A program made the position numbers and the translations under genes. A stretch of DNA of 8,013 nt from Desulfobulbaceae bacterium (GTDB lineage: Bacteria; Desulfobacterota; Desulfobulbia; Desulfobulbales; Desulfocapsaceae), in the NCBI GenBank assembly GCA_031256095.1, contig JAIRRG010000234.1, positions 1 to 8,013 on the forward strand. The letters are read 5' to 3'. Below, in pieces: positions 1 to 6,254 of this stretch. The notes under the pieces are model-generated. The model did not search any database. It was not told where the DNA came from and saw nothing but the letters and a program-made list of their open reading frames with translations. Every line of letters starts with the position of its first letter. Position 1 is the first letter of the stretch.

Positions 1-1
1 C

Positions 2-727
2 CAGGCCAAACCCAGTTTGCTGGCGGCGGCGCGCACCGCGGACATACTGGTGTGTACCGGCGCGGAACTGGAAATCGGTTGGCTGCCAATTTTGCTGCGA
101 CAATCGGGGAATCCGGCCATTACCCCCGACAAACCCGGCTACTTTGAAGCCGCCGCTTTCGTGCGCAAGCTTGAGGTGCCCACACGCCTGGATCGTGCCG
201 ATGGCGATGTTCACCCTTCGGGGAATCCGCATATTCAAACCGATCCGCGCAATATCGCCGTTGTCGCGACAGCGCTGGCCCAGCGCTTGGCCGAGATCGA
301 TCCCGCCAACGCCGCCGATTACCAAGCGCGTTACACCGACTTTTCCTCACGCTGGAAGACGGCCTTAGCTCGTTGGGAAAAAGAGGCGGCGCCCTTGCGC
401 GGCACGGCCATTGTCGTGCAACACAAGGGCTTTCCATATCTCGAAGAGTGGCTGGGTTTGCATGAAGTGGCGACTCTTGAGCCAAAACCGGGAGTCGAGC
501 CGACCAGCAGTCATTTAAGCGAAGTATTGGAACAATTACAACGGCAGCCGGCGAAGATGATTGTCCGCGCCGCCTACAACGACGGGCGCGGTTCCGAATG
601 GTTGTCGGAACGCGCCAAAATCTCTGTGGTCGTGCTGCCGTTTACGGTAGGAGGAGATGATCGGGCCAAAGATTTGTTCCTGCTATTCGACGATACGATC
701 GAACTTCTCTTGAAGGCAAATCGATGA
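2..727 (+). CDS. Metal (zinc/manganese-type) ABC transporter substrate-binding protein, 5'-truncated
   Basis: This is the C-terminal part of a periplasmic ZnuA/TroA-like (cluster 9, SBP_bac_9) binding protein that would capture a divalent metal, probably Zn2+, and deliver it to the permease encoded next. The frame is open to the left edge, so the signal peptide and the first metal-ligand histidine are outside the window. Visible family features are the stretch AKPSLLAAARTADILVCTGA near the N-terminal edge, a DVHPSGNPHI block whose second histidine (codon 230-232) is a usual metal ligand, and a QHKGFPYL block with the third histidine (codon 422-424). Near the C terminus the LPFTVGG...DLFLLFDDTIELL region is typical of proteobacterial members and supplies the acidic ligand. 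The stop overlaps the permease ATG (ATGA), which indicates translational coupling. The family is certain; the metal (Zn versus Mn) is inferred. Confidence 0.9.
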   Translation, partial: QAKPSLLAAARTADILVCTGAELEIGWLPILLRQSGNPAITPDKPGYFEAAAFVRKLEVPTRLDRADGDVHPSGNPHIQTDPRNIAVVATALAQRLAEIDPANAADYQARYTDFSSRWKTALARWEKEAAPLRGTAIVVQHKGFPYLEEWLGLHEVATLEPKPGVEPTSSHLSEVLEQLQRQPAKMIVRAAYNDGRGSEWLSERAKISVVVLPFTVGGDDRAKDLFLLFDDTIELLLKANR

Positions 728-1521
728 ATCTAATTCTGCATTGGCACAGTTTGAACCTCAGTATTCTCGGACCGGCGATGATTGCCGGTTTGTTGGTGTT
801 GGCGACACATGTGCCGCTGGGCATACAGGTACTTCAGCGCAGCATCGTTTTTATCGACCTGGCGATCGCGCAAATCGCCGGGGTCGGAGTGATCACCGCC
901 GATGCCATGGGGTGGGAACCGGAAGGCTTGGCGGTGCAAATAGCCGCCATCAGCGCCGCTTTATTGGGAGCCATCCTTTTGACCTGGACCGAGAAACGCT
1001 GGCCAGCGGTTCAAGAGGCGCTCATCGGTGTGCTTTTTGTTTTGGCATCCTGTGTTGGCATTTTGTTGCTGGCGGGAAATCCACACGGCGGCGAGCACTT
1101 GAAAGATTTATTGATCGGGCAAATTCTCTGGGTAAGCGCAACCCAATTGCAGGCAATGGCGGTGCTAACCGTGGTTGTTCTGGCGCTCTGGTTTCTTCTG
1201 GCGAAAAAATTGGGGCGTGTCGGTTTTTATGTGCTGTTTGCGCTGGCGGTTACCGCCTCCGTACAACTGGTCGGTGTCTATCTGGTCTTTACCAGTTTGA
1301 TCGTGCCGGCCTTGGTGACCCGCCATCTGCAGGGCCGGAGACGGTTGATCGCCGCCTATGCGCTTGGGGCTTTCGGTTATGCGCTGGGGCTAACCGTTTC
1401 AGCCTTGATGGACTGGCCGACGGGAGCGGTAGTTGTGCTGGCCATCGCCATAATCGGGCCTATGATGGCTGGGTTATGGCAAAATCCCACGCAAGCAATC
1501 ATCCCTGACAAGTCAAATTAA
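724..1521 (+). CDS. Metal ABC transporter permease (ABC-3 / ZnuB-like)
   Basis: A 265-residue integral membrane permease that would move Zn2+ (or Mn2+) through the inner membrane with the upstream binding protein and a partner ATPase. About eight hydrophobic segments can be read, roughly at residues 17-36, 42-62, 70-88, 97-116, 140-160, 166-197, 207-228 and 235-252. The block VPLGIQVLQRSIVFIDLAIAQIAGVGV (about 30-56) is the conserved early part of the family, and HLKDLLIGQILWVS (125-138) matches the cytoplasmic loop that normally docks on the ATPase. A short His-containing loop (NPHGGEH, 119-125) precedes it. The ATG overlaps the stop of the binding-protein gene, and GAAGG at 712-716 lies 7 nt upstream as ribosome binding site. 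No ATPase gene follows, so it must be upstream of the window or elsewhere. The name ZnuB is likely but the substrate is not proven by sequence. Confidence 0.9.
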   Translation: MNLILHWHSLNLSILGPAMIAGLLVLATHVPLGIQVLQRSIVFIDLAIAQIAGVGVITADAMGWEPEGLAVQIAAISAALLGAILLTWTEKRWPAVQEALIGVLFVLASCVGILLLAGNPHGGEHLKDLLIGQILWVSATQLQAMAVLTVVVLALWFLLAKKLGRVGFYVLFALAVTASVQLVGVYLVFTSLIVPALVTRHLQGRRRLIAAYALGAFGYALGLTVSALMDWPTGAVVVLAIAIIGPMMAGLWQNPTQAIIPDKSN

Positions 1522-1634
1522 GCGTAGGGTTTACAGGGCGGTCTCTTCTCGCTGGCGTACAGTTTCTGGGAGCGGGCTGTTTTTTCCCGTTGTTCTTACT
1601 GGGTGAGCAAGGCGTTTCCATCGACAGGCGGCGA
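1522..1634. other. Convergent intergenic spacer, no clear terminator
   Basis: This is a 113-bp gap between the converging permease and dgkA genes. The only terminator-like element is a weak CGGG / CCCG pairing around a T-rich loop near 1576-1592. It has no following T-run, so I do not call it a terminator. I see no ORF with a ribosome binding site here. Confidence 0.4.
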
Positions 1635-2009
1635 CTATGGCGAGGCCAACAGCGAGATAACGGCGAAAATCCAGGCGGCAAGCGCCATGATAAGAGCGAT
1701 AAAGACAATGGCGCTGCCAATATCTTTGGCCTTTTTGGCCAGAGGATGGAAATCCGGCGAGACCATATCGACAATGGCCTCAATCGCCGAATTGACCAGC
1801 TCGCTGAGCAAAACCAGACTATTGACAACAAAAAGCAGCATCTTGACGTCCACGGAAAAGGGCGGCAAGAAGAGAGCCGGCAGCAAAAGCACGTACAAAC
1901 AGAGTTCCTGGCGAAAGGCGGCTTCAGTACGCCAGGCGCTACGCAGGCCGGCCGCTGAATAGCCGGCGGCGGCGATGATGCGGGCCAGGCCGGTTTTTTT
2001 TGATTTCAT
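1635..2009 (-). CDS. dgkA: Diacylglycerol kinase (DgkA)
   Basis: A 124-residue integral membrane diacylglycerol kinase, close to the E. coli length (121). It phosphorylates diacylglycerol to phosphatidic acid in the inner membrane, recycling lipid left over from membrane-derived oligosaccharide or envelope synthesis. The signature TEAAFRQE (residues 28-35) carries the conserved glutamates. The block SELVNSAIEAIVD (69-81) carries the catalytic Glu77, with Asn73 and Asp81, and AKKAKDIGSA (91-100) carries the K-D pair. Three hydrophobic helices follow the amphipathic N terminus (about 36-50, 56-72, 98-121). An in-frame start 10 codons upstream exists, but the ATG at 2009 is chosen because AGGAG (CTCCT at 2017-2021 on +) lies 7 nt before it. 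The gene is transcribed alone, convergent with the permease and divergent from the nitroreductase. Confidence 0.96.
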   Translation of the reverse strand: MKSKKTGLARIIAAAGYSAAGLRSAWRTEAAFRQELCLYVLLLPALFLPPFSVDVKMLLFVVNSLVLLSELVNSAIEAIVDMVSPDFHPLAKKAKDIGSAIVFIALIMALAAWIFAVISLLASP

Positions 2010-2123
2010 AGTGATACTCCTGAAAAAAGACGCGGTCAATGTTGGCTTTCTCTTTGCCCACGATACCCGGTTCCCAGAATTTTTCCCTTATTGAATCATC
2101 TTCCTTCATCTGCGGCAAACGGC

Positions 2124-2152
2124 TTGATTCCAGTGGAATCCGTACTTATTGT
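2124..2152 (+). promoter_or_regulatory. Candidate promoter with overlapping palindromic operator upstream of the nitroreductase
   Basis: TTGATT (2124-2129) and TATTGT (2147-2152) are separated by 17 nt and match 8 of 12 sigma-70 consensus bases. Transcription would begin near 2159, leaving a short leader before the ATG at 2185. The perfect inverted repeat GATTCCA-G-TGGAATC (2126-2140) starts in the -35 box and fills part of the spacer, a usual place for a repressor site. The palindrome is seen directly; the promoter role and the regulator are inferred. Confidence 0.4.
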
Positions 2153-2184
2153 GCAGCGAATACACCGCCACGAGAGAGAAAATA

Positions 2185-2769
2185 ATGCAAGAACTGATCG
2201 CCCGCACCCGTACCTTCCGCCGCTTTTTCGAGAAGGAAAAAATCAGCACCACCACCCTGCATGACTTGATTGACGCCGCCCGCCTCGGAGGTTCGGCGGC
2301 CAACTGCCAGCCCTGGCAGTACATGCTGGTCAATACCCCAGAGGCCTGCGCCCAGGTCTTTCCCCACCTCGGCTGGGCTGCCTATCTTGCCGATTGGCCT
2401 GGACCAGTGTCGGGTGAAAGACCTAGCGCCTACATTTTTTGCCTGCTCAACCACCAACTCCTCATCGGCCCAGAGGGTAACGCCCTGTTCGATCTCGGCA
2501 TTGCCAGCCAAAACATCCTGCTCACGGCGATGGAGCTACGGCTCGGCGGCTGCCGCATCATGAATTTCAAGCCGGCGCTAGCGGCGTTGTTCCATTTACC
2601 GGAGCACCTCAGTTTGCGTTTGGTTATCGCCTTGGGCAAGCCGAAGGAGACCGTACAAAGCGACGAATGTCTGGACAATTCAATCCGTTACTGGCGCGAT
2701 GACAAAGGCGTGCATCATGTGCCAAAACGGTCGTTGGCCAGCTGCCTGTTGCCCTGCCCTTTATCATGA
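2185..2769 (+). CDS. Nitroreductase family protein (FMN-dependent)
   Basis: A 194-residue member of the nitroreductase superfamily, FMN-dependent oxidoreductases that use NAD(P)H or other donors to reduce nitro compounds, quinones or pathway intermediates. The natural substrate is not evident. The N-terminal RTRTFRRF (residues 7-14) and GSAANCQPWQYMLV (36-49) are the conserved FMN-phosphate and ribityl contact regions. GIASQNILLTAMELRLGGCRI (105-125) is the dimer-interface helix followed by the Gly-rich turn. The end SIRYWRDDKGVHHVPKRSL (166-184) is the usual C-terminal signature of this small subgroup. An in-frame TTG at 2149 would add 12 residues but overlaps the candidate promoter, so the ATG at 2185, preceded by a modest GAGAGA, is preferred. 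Only 6 nt separate its stop from the radical SAM gene, so the two are probably co-transcribed. Confidence 0.88.
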   Translation: MQELIARTRTFRRFFEKEKISTTTLHDLIDAARLGGSAANCQPWQYMLVNTPEACAQVFPHLGWAAYLADWPGPVSGERPSAYIFCLLNHQLLIGPEGNALFDLGIASQNILLTAMELRLGGCRIMNFKPALAALFHLPEHLSLRLVIALGKPKETVQSDECLDNSIRYWRDDKGVHHVPKRSLASCLLPCPLS

Positions 2770-2775
2770 GCGGTC

Positions 2776-4218
2776 ATGAATGATTTTTGGCGTCAGTGTT
2801 TGCCGTCAGCCCGCTCCGATGGGCAACGTCAGGAGCTTCTCGCCCTAAATGAAAAAGAGTATGGCCTGCGCCTGCTGGGGCTGAATTTTCCTGGCGAGGA
2901 GGATCTGTCGCGGGCCGTAGGCCGCCGCGCCGACCTACTGGCCAGCCTCGCGGACTTAGAGAGCAGCAGCGGCTGCCGCGGCACGAAACTTGATATGAAT
3001 GGCCTTGCCCCCGGCTGCCGCCGCTGTGTCGCCGGCAGCTGGTCATGCCTTTTTATCAACGGCAGGTGCAATGGCGCCTGCTTCTATTGCCCGGCCAGAC
3101 AGGACGAAACCGGTCAGCCGGGCGCCAATGGCCTGGAATTCGCCGAGCCGGAACATTATGTCCGCTATCTGGAGCGCTTTGCCTTCACGGGAGCCAGCAT
3201 TAGCGGCGGTGAGCCGCTGTTGACGCCGGAGCGGACCCTGGCCTTCGTGGCGGCAATTAAAAAACATTTCGGCGTCAAAATTCATCTTTGGCTGTACACC
3301 AACGGTATTCTCGCCACCCATGAGATGCTCGTCGCCCTGGCCGATGCCGGTCTTGATGAAATCCGTTTTGATATTGGCGCCACCGCTTATCACCTTGATG
3401 CCGCGCGCCTGGCCTCAGGATTGATCCCGACGGTAACGGTCGAGATTCCAGCCATCCCGGAAGAGGAAGATCGGTTGAAAAACCTGCTGCCGCGACTAGG
3501 CGACGCCGGCGTCAAACATCTCAACCTCCATCAGTTGCGGTTAACACCCTATAATTACGAGCGTCTTCAGCCGCGCGGCTACCGCTGGCTGCATGGCGAA
3601 AAGATCGTTTCCATCGATTCGGAGCTGACAGCCCTGGCGGTTCTCGAACAGAGCCTCAAAAAGAAAATTGGCCCTCCGGTCAACTACTGTTCCTTCCCCT
3701 ACAAATACCGTTTCCAAGGGTGGGCCACCCGGCGACGCAACGCCCTCTTCCTTCTGCAACCAACGGAAAGCGTCTCGGATAACGGCTTTCTCCGTTCCTT
3801 GATCCTCTTGAGCGTGGCTGAGCGGCTCGACGCCCATATTGAAAACTGGCGGCGGTTGGCCCGGCCAGAGTATCTGTGGCAACGGCTGGATGCCGGGCGG
3901 CTGCGCTTTCATCCTGACCTTTTTAGCGACCTTAACTTGACTGATGAATCGCTCCTCATCCAATACCGCGCCGCCTATCAGCATGGTCGCGTTTCAAAAG
4001 GCCTCGATTATCGTGAGTTGGCGCTAAGCGATGACTTTTCCGTCTTTATTGAGGAGGAACGGGCCAAGGGCGGTGATTTTACACTGGGCGCGGAACGGGC
4101 GCGGGAATTTTTCAGGCTGTTTGTCGCCGTCTCTGACGATGAGGCGCCGCTCGACCCGTTTTGGCAAGACATCGCCGACTTTGAGCGCCCGCGCCAAGGT
4201 TTGCAAGAGTATTTCTAA
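2776..4218 (+). CDS. Radical SAM enzyme of unrecognised subfamily with additional cysteines
   Basis: A 480-residue radical SAM protein. Residues 98-105 (CNGACFYC) form the canonical CX3CX2C motif that binds the 4Fe-4S cluster cleaving S-adenosylmethionine, and SGGEP (143-147) is the SAM-binding GGE motif. The fold continues through LWLYTNGIL (171-179), DEIRFDIGA (194-202) and HLNLHQLRLTPYN (248-260). Just before the motif is a cysteine-rich segment with Cys67, Cys81, Cys84 and Cys91 (GCRRCVAGSWSCLFI), and Cys305 lies in VNYCSFPYKYRF; these could hold a second cluster, but that is inference. The C-terminal ~140 residues match no domain I know. The ATG lies 6 nt after the nitroreductase stop with no strong ribosome binding site, so translation is probably coupled. 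Reaction and substrate are unknown. Confidence 0.85.
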   Translation: MNDFWRQCLPSARSDGQRQELLALNEKEYGLRLLGLNFPGEEDLSRAVGRRADLLASLADLESSSGCRGTKLDMNGLAPGCRRCVAGSWSCLFINGRCNGACFYCPARQDETGQPGANGLEFAEPEHYVRYLERFAFTGASISGGEPLLTPERTLAFVAAIKKHFGVKIHLWLYTNGILATHEMLVALADAGLDEIRFDIGATAYHLDAARLASGLIPTVTVEIPAIPEEEDRLKNLLPRLGDAGVKHLNLHQLRLTPYNYERLQPRGYRWLHGEKIVSIDSELTALAVLEQSLKKKIGPPVNYCSFPYKYRFQGWATRRRNALFLLQPTESVSDNGFLRSLILLSVAERLDAHIENWRRLARPEYLWQRLDAGRLRFHPDLFSDLNLTDESLLIQYRAAYQHGRVSKGLDYRELALSDDFSVFIEEERAKGGDFTLGAERAREFFRLFVAVSDDEAPLDPFWQDIADFERPRQGLQEYF

Positions 4219-4235
4219 ACTGGTCGGGCTCGGTC

Positions 4236-5243
4236 TCACAACGGCGGGTATTCCTTGAAAAACATCATGACGTTTGGACTGATCGCCTGCCGCCACTGGT
4301 ATTCCGGCAGCGTCTTCTTGGCAAATTCCAGCGTCAAATAAAGGGTTTCCAACTGGGGATTGTTACTCAGGGAGATGAAGCGGTTGATGCCGCCTGCCCG
4401 CATGGTTTTGATGAACGAGGTAACGGTAAAAACGCCGATCCGCTGATTGCGGAAGCGTTCCGAGATGGCCAGAGCGCCCAGCTCCATCGTCCTCTCGTCG
4501 ATGGTTTTGCCTTCGACGCAGCCGACGACGATGCCGTCGATGGTGGTGACGTGAAACTGACGGCGATTTTTACTAATATAGTCCTTGCTCCGCGGTCGCA
4601 GATAGCCCATACGCTTGTAGGCGGTCAGGATACGATGGACGATGGCCACTTCCTGGTCGGTGGCAATTTGGTGAAATTCTTCCCGAAAATTGTTGGCGAT
4701 CAGGGTGCCGCAGCCCTCAACGGTGAACAGCTCCAGCTTAATCGCATCCTTGCCGGCGGGGAGAAAGTGGACGCGCTCGCAACGGCCTTCCTCAATTTTG
4801 ACGCAGACCTTTTTCAGCATGTCCTTCAGGTTGAGATTGGCGGCGATGTCGCCAAAATCAATTTCAGCCCGCCGCGCCTTGACCGTGGTGATGGCGTTGA
4901 TCTTTTGCCCCTGGTCATCGACGAGCGGACGGCGTTCGAGAAAGATCAATTTGTACATCGGCTCCGGGAAATTGAGCACTTCCTCGTAAAAATCGTCGCT
5001 GGCGGCAATACGGATCAGCCGGGTTTCCGGTAAACGGGATTGCAAAAGCCGCAGCAGCTTCTGGCTGGAGTGGCGATGGGGCAGATTATGAAACAGCGTG
5101 GTTTGGGCCCGGAAACGGTTGAGAGATTTTATATCGGCAATGATGTTTTTGTCGTGATCGCGCAGGATGCCCTCGCGGCAGGCAATGAACACCTGGCGAC
5201 CAGCAAGGGCGCGTCCGTATTCTTCAAGATAAAATTGCGGCAT
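4236..5243 (-). CDS. N-acetylglutamate synthase-like GNAT acetyltransferase with degenerate amino-acid-kinase-like N-terminal region
   Basis: A 335-residue protein laid out like ArgA-type N-acetylglutamate synthases but diverged. Residues 157-182 (ERVHFLPAGK...LELFTVEGCGTLI) match the end of the amino-acid-kinase-like domain of NAGS, where RVHLLD...ELFTxDGxGT is usual. The first ~130 residues keep little else of that domain, and I see no glycine-rich nucleotide loop. The C-terminal part (about 195-335) is a GNAT fold: IDGIVVGCVEG (235-245), MELGALAISERFRNQRIGVFTV (253-274; acetyl-CoA loop Q-R-I-G-V, with Phe where Gly/Ala is usual) and the late NNPQLETLYLTLEF. It would transfer acetyl from acetyl-CoA to an amino group; glutamate is plausible but unproven. 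The ATG at 5243 is the only start codon between the upstream in-frame stop and the conserved region, and it lacks a visible Shine-Dalgarno. The gene converges with the radical SAM gene (17-bp gap). Confidence 0.75.
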   Translation of the reverse strand: MPQFYLEEYGRALAGRQVFIACREGILRDHDKNIIADIKSLNRFRAQTTLFHNLPHRHSSQKLLRLLQSRLPETRLIRIAASDDFYEEVLNFPEPMYKLIFLERRPLVDDQGQKINAITTVKARRAEIDFGDIAANLNLKDMLKKVCVKIEEGRCERVHFLPAGKDAIKLELFTVEGCGTLIANNFREEFHQIATDQEVAIVHRILTAYKRMGYLRPRSKDYISKNRRQFHVTTIDGIVVGCVEGKTIDERTMELGALAISERFRNQRIGVFTVTSFIKTMRAGGINRFISLSNNPQLETLYLTLEFAKKTLPEYQWRQAISPNVMMFFKEYPPL

Positions 5244-5297
5244 GGGCGCAAGGGGGGAAACGGTGGCGGTTTGCCGAACTAGAAGATGTTGCCTATG

Positions 5298-5326
5298 ATA
5301 CTACAATGCCCTTCTCTGGCCCGCAA
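5298..5326 (-). promoter_or_regulatory. Weak candidate promoter for the NAGS-like gene
   Basis: On the minus strand TTGCGG (5321-5326) and TAGTAT (5298-5303) are spaced by 17 nt, about 55 nt before the ATG at 5243. The match to the sigma-70 consensus is modest, so this is only a candidate. Confidence 0.25.
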
Positions 5327-5375
5327 GCGCTCCGCCGTCGACTGTCGCCAACAAATACCATGGCGGCGTGAAGAG

Positions 5376-5381
5376 TATAAT
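5376..5381 (+). promoter_or_regulatory. Perfect -10 hexamer (TATAAT) upstream of the CxxxCxxCC gene
   Basis: A consensus TATAAT lies 63 nt before the ATG at 5445 in the divergent intergenic region 5244-5444. No recognisable -35 box is found at 16-18 nt spacing (the bases there are A-rich), so it may need an activator or be fortuitous. Confidence 0.3.
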
Positions 5382-5423
5382 GGCAGCGCAAAATCCATGA
5401 TTTTACAATAACTTTGCCGATGA

Positions 5424-5437
5424 GCGGCCAAGGCCGC
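5424..5437. repeat. GC-rich palindrome at the translation start of the CxxxCxxCC gene
   Basis: GCGGCC-AA-GGCCGC is a perfect inverted repeat ending 7 nt before the ATG at 5445. It contains the only ribosome-binding-like bases (AAGG, 5430-5433). As RNA it could fold with a CAAG loop and mask that site; as DNA it could be an operator. No T-run follows, so it is not a terminator. Confidence 0.5.
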
Positions 5438-5444
5438 ATTGCCG

Positions 5445-6173
5445 ATGCTAAAATCTGACATACTGCACATCATTTACGAACAGTACCATCACTGGGCACA
5501 GCGGTTCACTGTCGCTTGCCGCCCGGCCTGCCCGGTCTGCTGCACGCAAAACGTGACAATGACCGCCGTCGAGGGGGAAGAAATCCTGGCTTATGCCTTG
5601 GGCCAGGGATTGGCACAATGGCTCGGCGACACGCTGACCGCCTGCGGGCAAACAACGCCACCGCCAATGACCACCAACCAATTCGCCGCCGCCTGCCTGG
5701 CCGGGCAAGAAACAAACCCGGTTTGGCCAGCAAATCAAATGCCCTGCCATTTCCTGACCGACTGATTGTGCCGAATTTACGCGGCCAGGCCCTTTGCTTG
5801 CCGCCTGTTTCTTTCAACGCGGCGCTGCCAGCCAGGCGGCCAGCCGGGCGGCGAGGCCGAAATGCCGGCGTCCTACCCAGGCGTCGCCAGCGCCATCTGC
5901 CAGGTCATTGAGCATCTCGGCCAGCGGCGCTACTGGGGCAACATGACTGATGTCCTGGTGGCGCTGCTGGCACAGCCCGCTTACCAGGCAATCGCTTGCC
6001 GCCTGCCACCTGACAAAATTGCCGCCGCCGGCGACAGGCTGCTCATCGCCCAGCCGCTGCCCGGTTTTCTATTGGATGAGGAGGAGTTCTCTCTGGCCTC
6101 GCCGCTACTTGCCGCCATCCTCGACAGCGAAGTCAACGGCAAAACGATTCGGACCATCCTTGACGGCGGCTAA
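5445..6173 (+). pseudogene. CxxxCxxCC (YkgJ-like) metal/Fe-S cluster-binding protein interrupted by an in-frame TGA
   Basis: The reading frame encodes a member of the YkgJ-type family described as zinc- or iron-chelating, whose function is poorly known. The N-terminal half has CRPACPVCC (Cys25, 29, 32, 33), the C-X3-C-X2-C-C signature, followed by VTMTAVEGEEIL. The frame stops at TGA 5763-5765 and continues in the same frame with LCRIYAARPFACRLFLSTRRC, which is exactly the second conserved block (CPFL...C-IY--RP--CR) of the same family. It then runs 135 codons to TAA at 6171-6173. The two blocks are therefore one gene of about 242 codons split by one stop, not two genes; a TTG directly after the TGA has no ribosome binding site. 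Possible causes are a nonsense mutation (CGA Arg to TGA is one transition), a sequencing error, or recoding. The ATG at 5445 is preferred, but an in-frame TTG at 5439 is closer to the AAGG. Confidence 0.7.
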
Positions 6174-6254
6174 AAACACCAAACCAGACGCGGCGCACCG
6201 ACCGGGAAAAGCGACTGCACCATCCGGGGAGAAGGGCAATCAAGACCGCTGGCG

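Noticed and set aside
1576..1592. Weak CGGG/CCCG hairpin as a terminator between the permease and dgkA
   Set aside because: The stem is only 4-5 bp and no T-run follows it on either strand.
1590..1962. Plus-strand frames antisense to dgkA
   Set aside because: They mirror a clearly conserved gene on the other strand and show no family motif or ribosome binding site. I treat them as shadow frames.
2185..4218. A peptide-modifying (RiPP) cluster built on the radical SAM gene
   Set aside because: I found no short precursor ORF with a ribosome binding site, no recognition domain, no protease and no exporter around the pair.
5279..5473. A 64-residue minus-strand ORF in the divergent intergenic region
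   Set aside because: It has no ribosome binding site or recognisable motif, and it overlaps the start of the CxxxCxxCC gene and the promoter region.
5781..5804. A hairpin downstream of the TGA as a confident SECIS element
   Set aside because: It contains a bulge and a G-U pair, the loop lacks the expected G and bulged U, and GC-rich sequence gives such hairpins by chance. It is kept only as a point to test.
5766..6173. A separate 135-residue gene starting with TTG right after the TGA
   Set aside because: It begins in the middle of the conserved CPFL...CRIY..RP..CR block, has no ribosome binding site, and is in the same frame as the N-terminal half. It is the rest of the interrupted gene.
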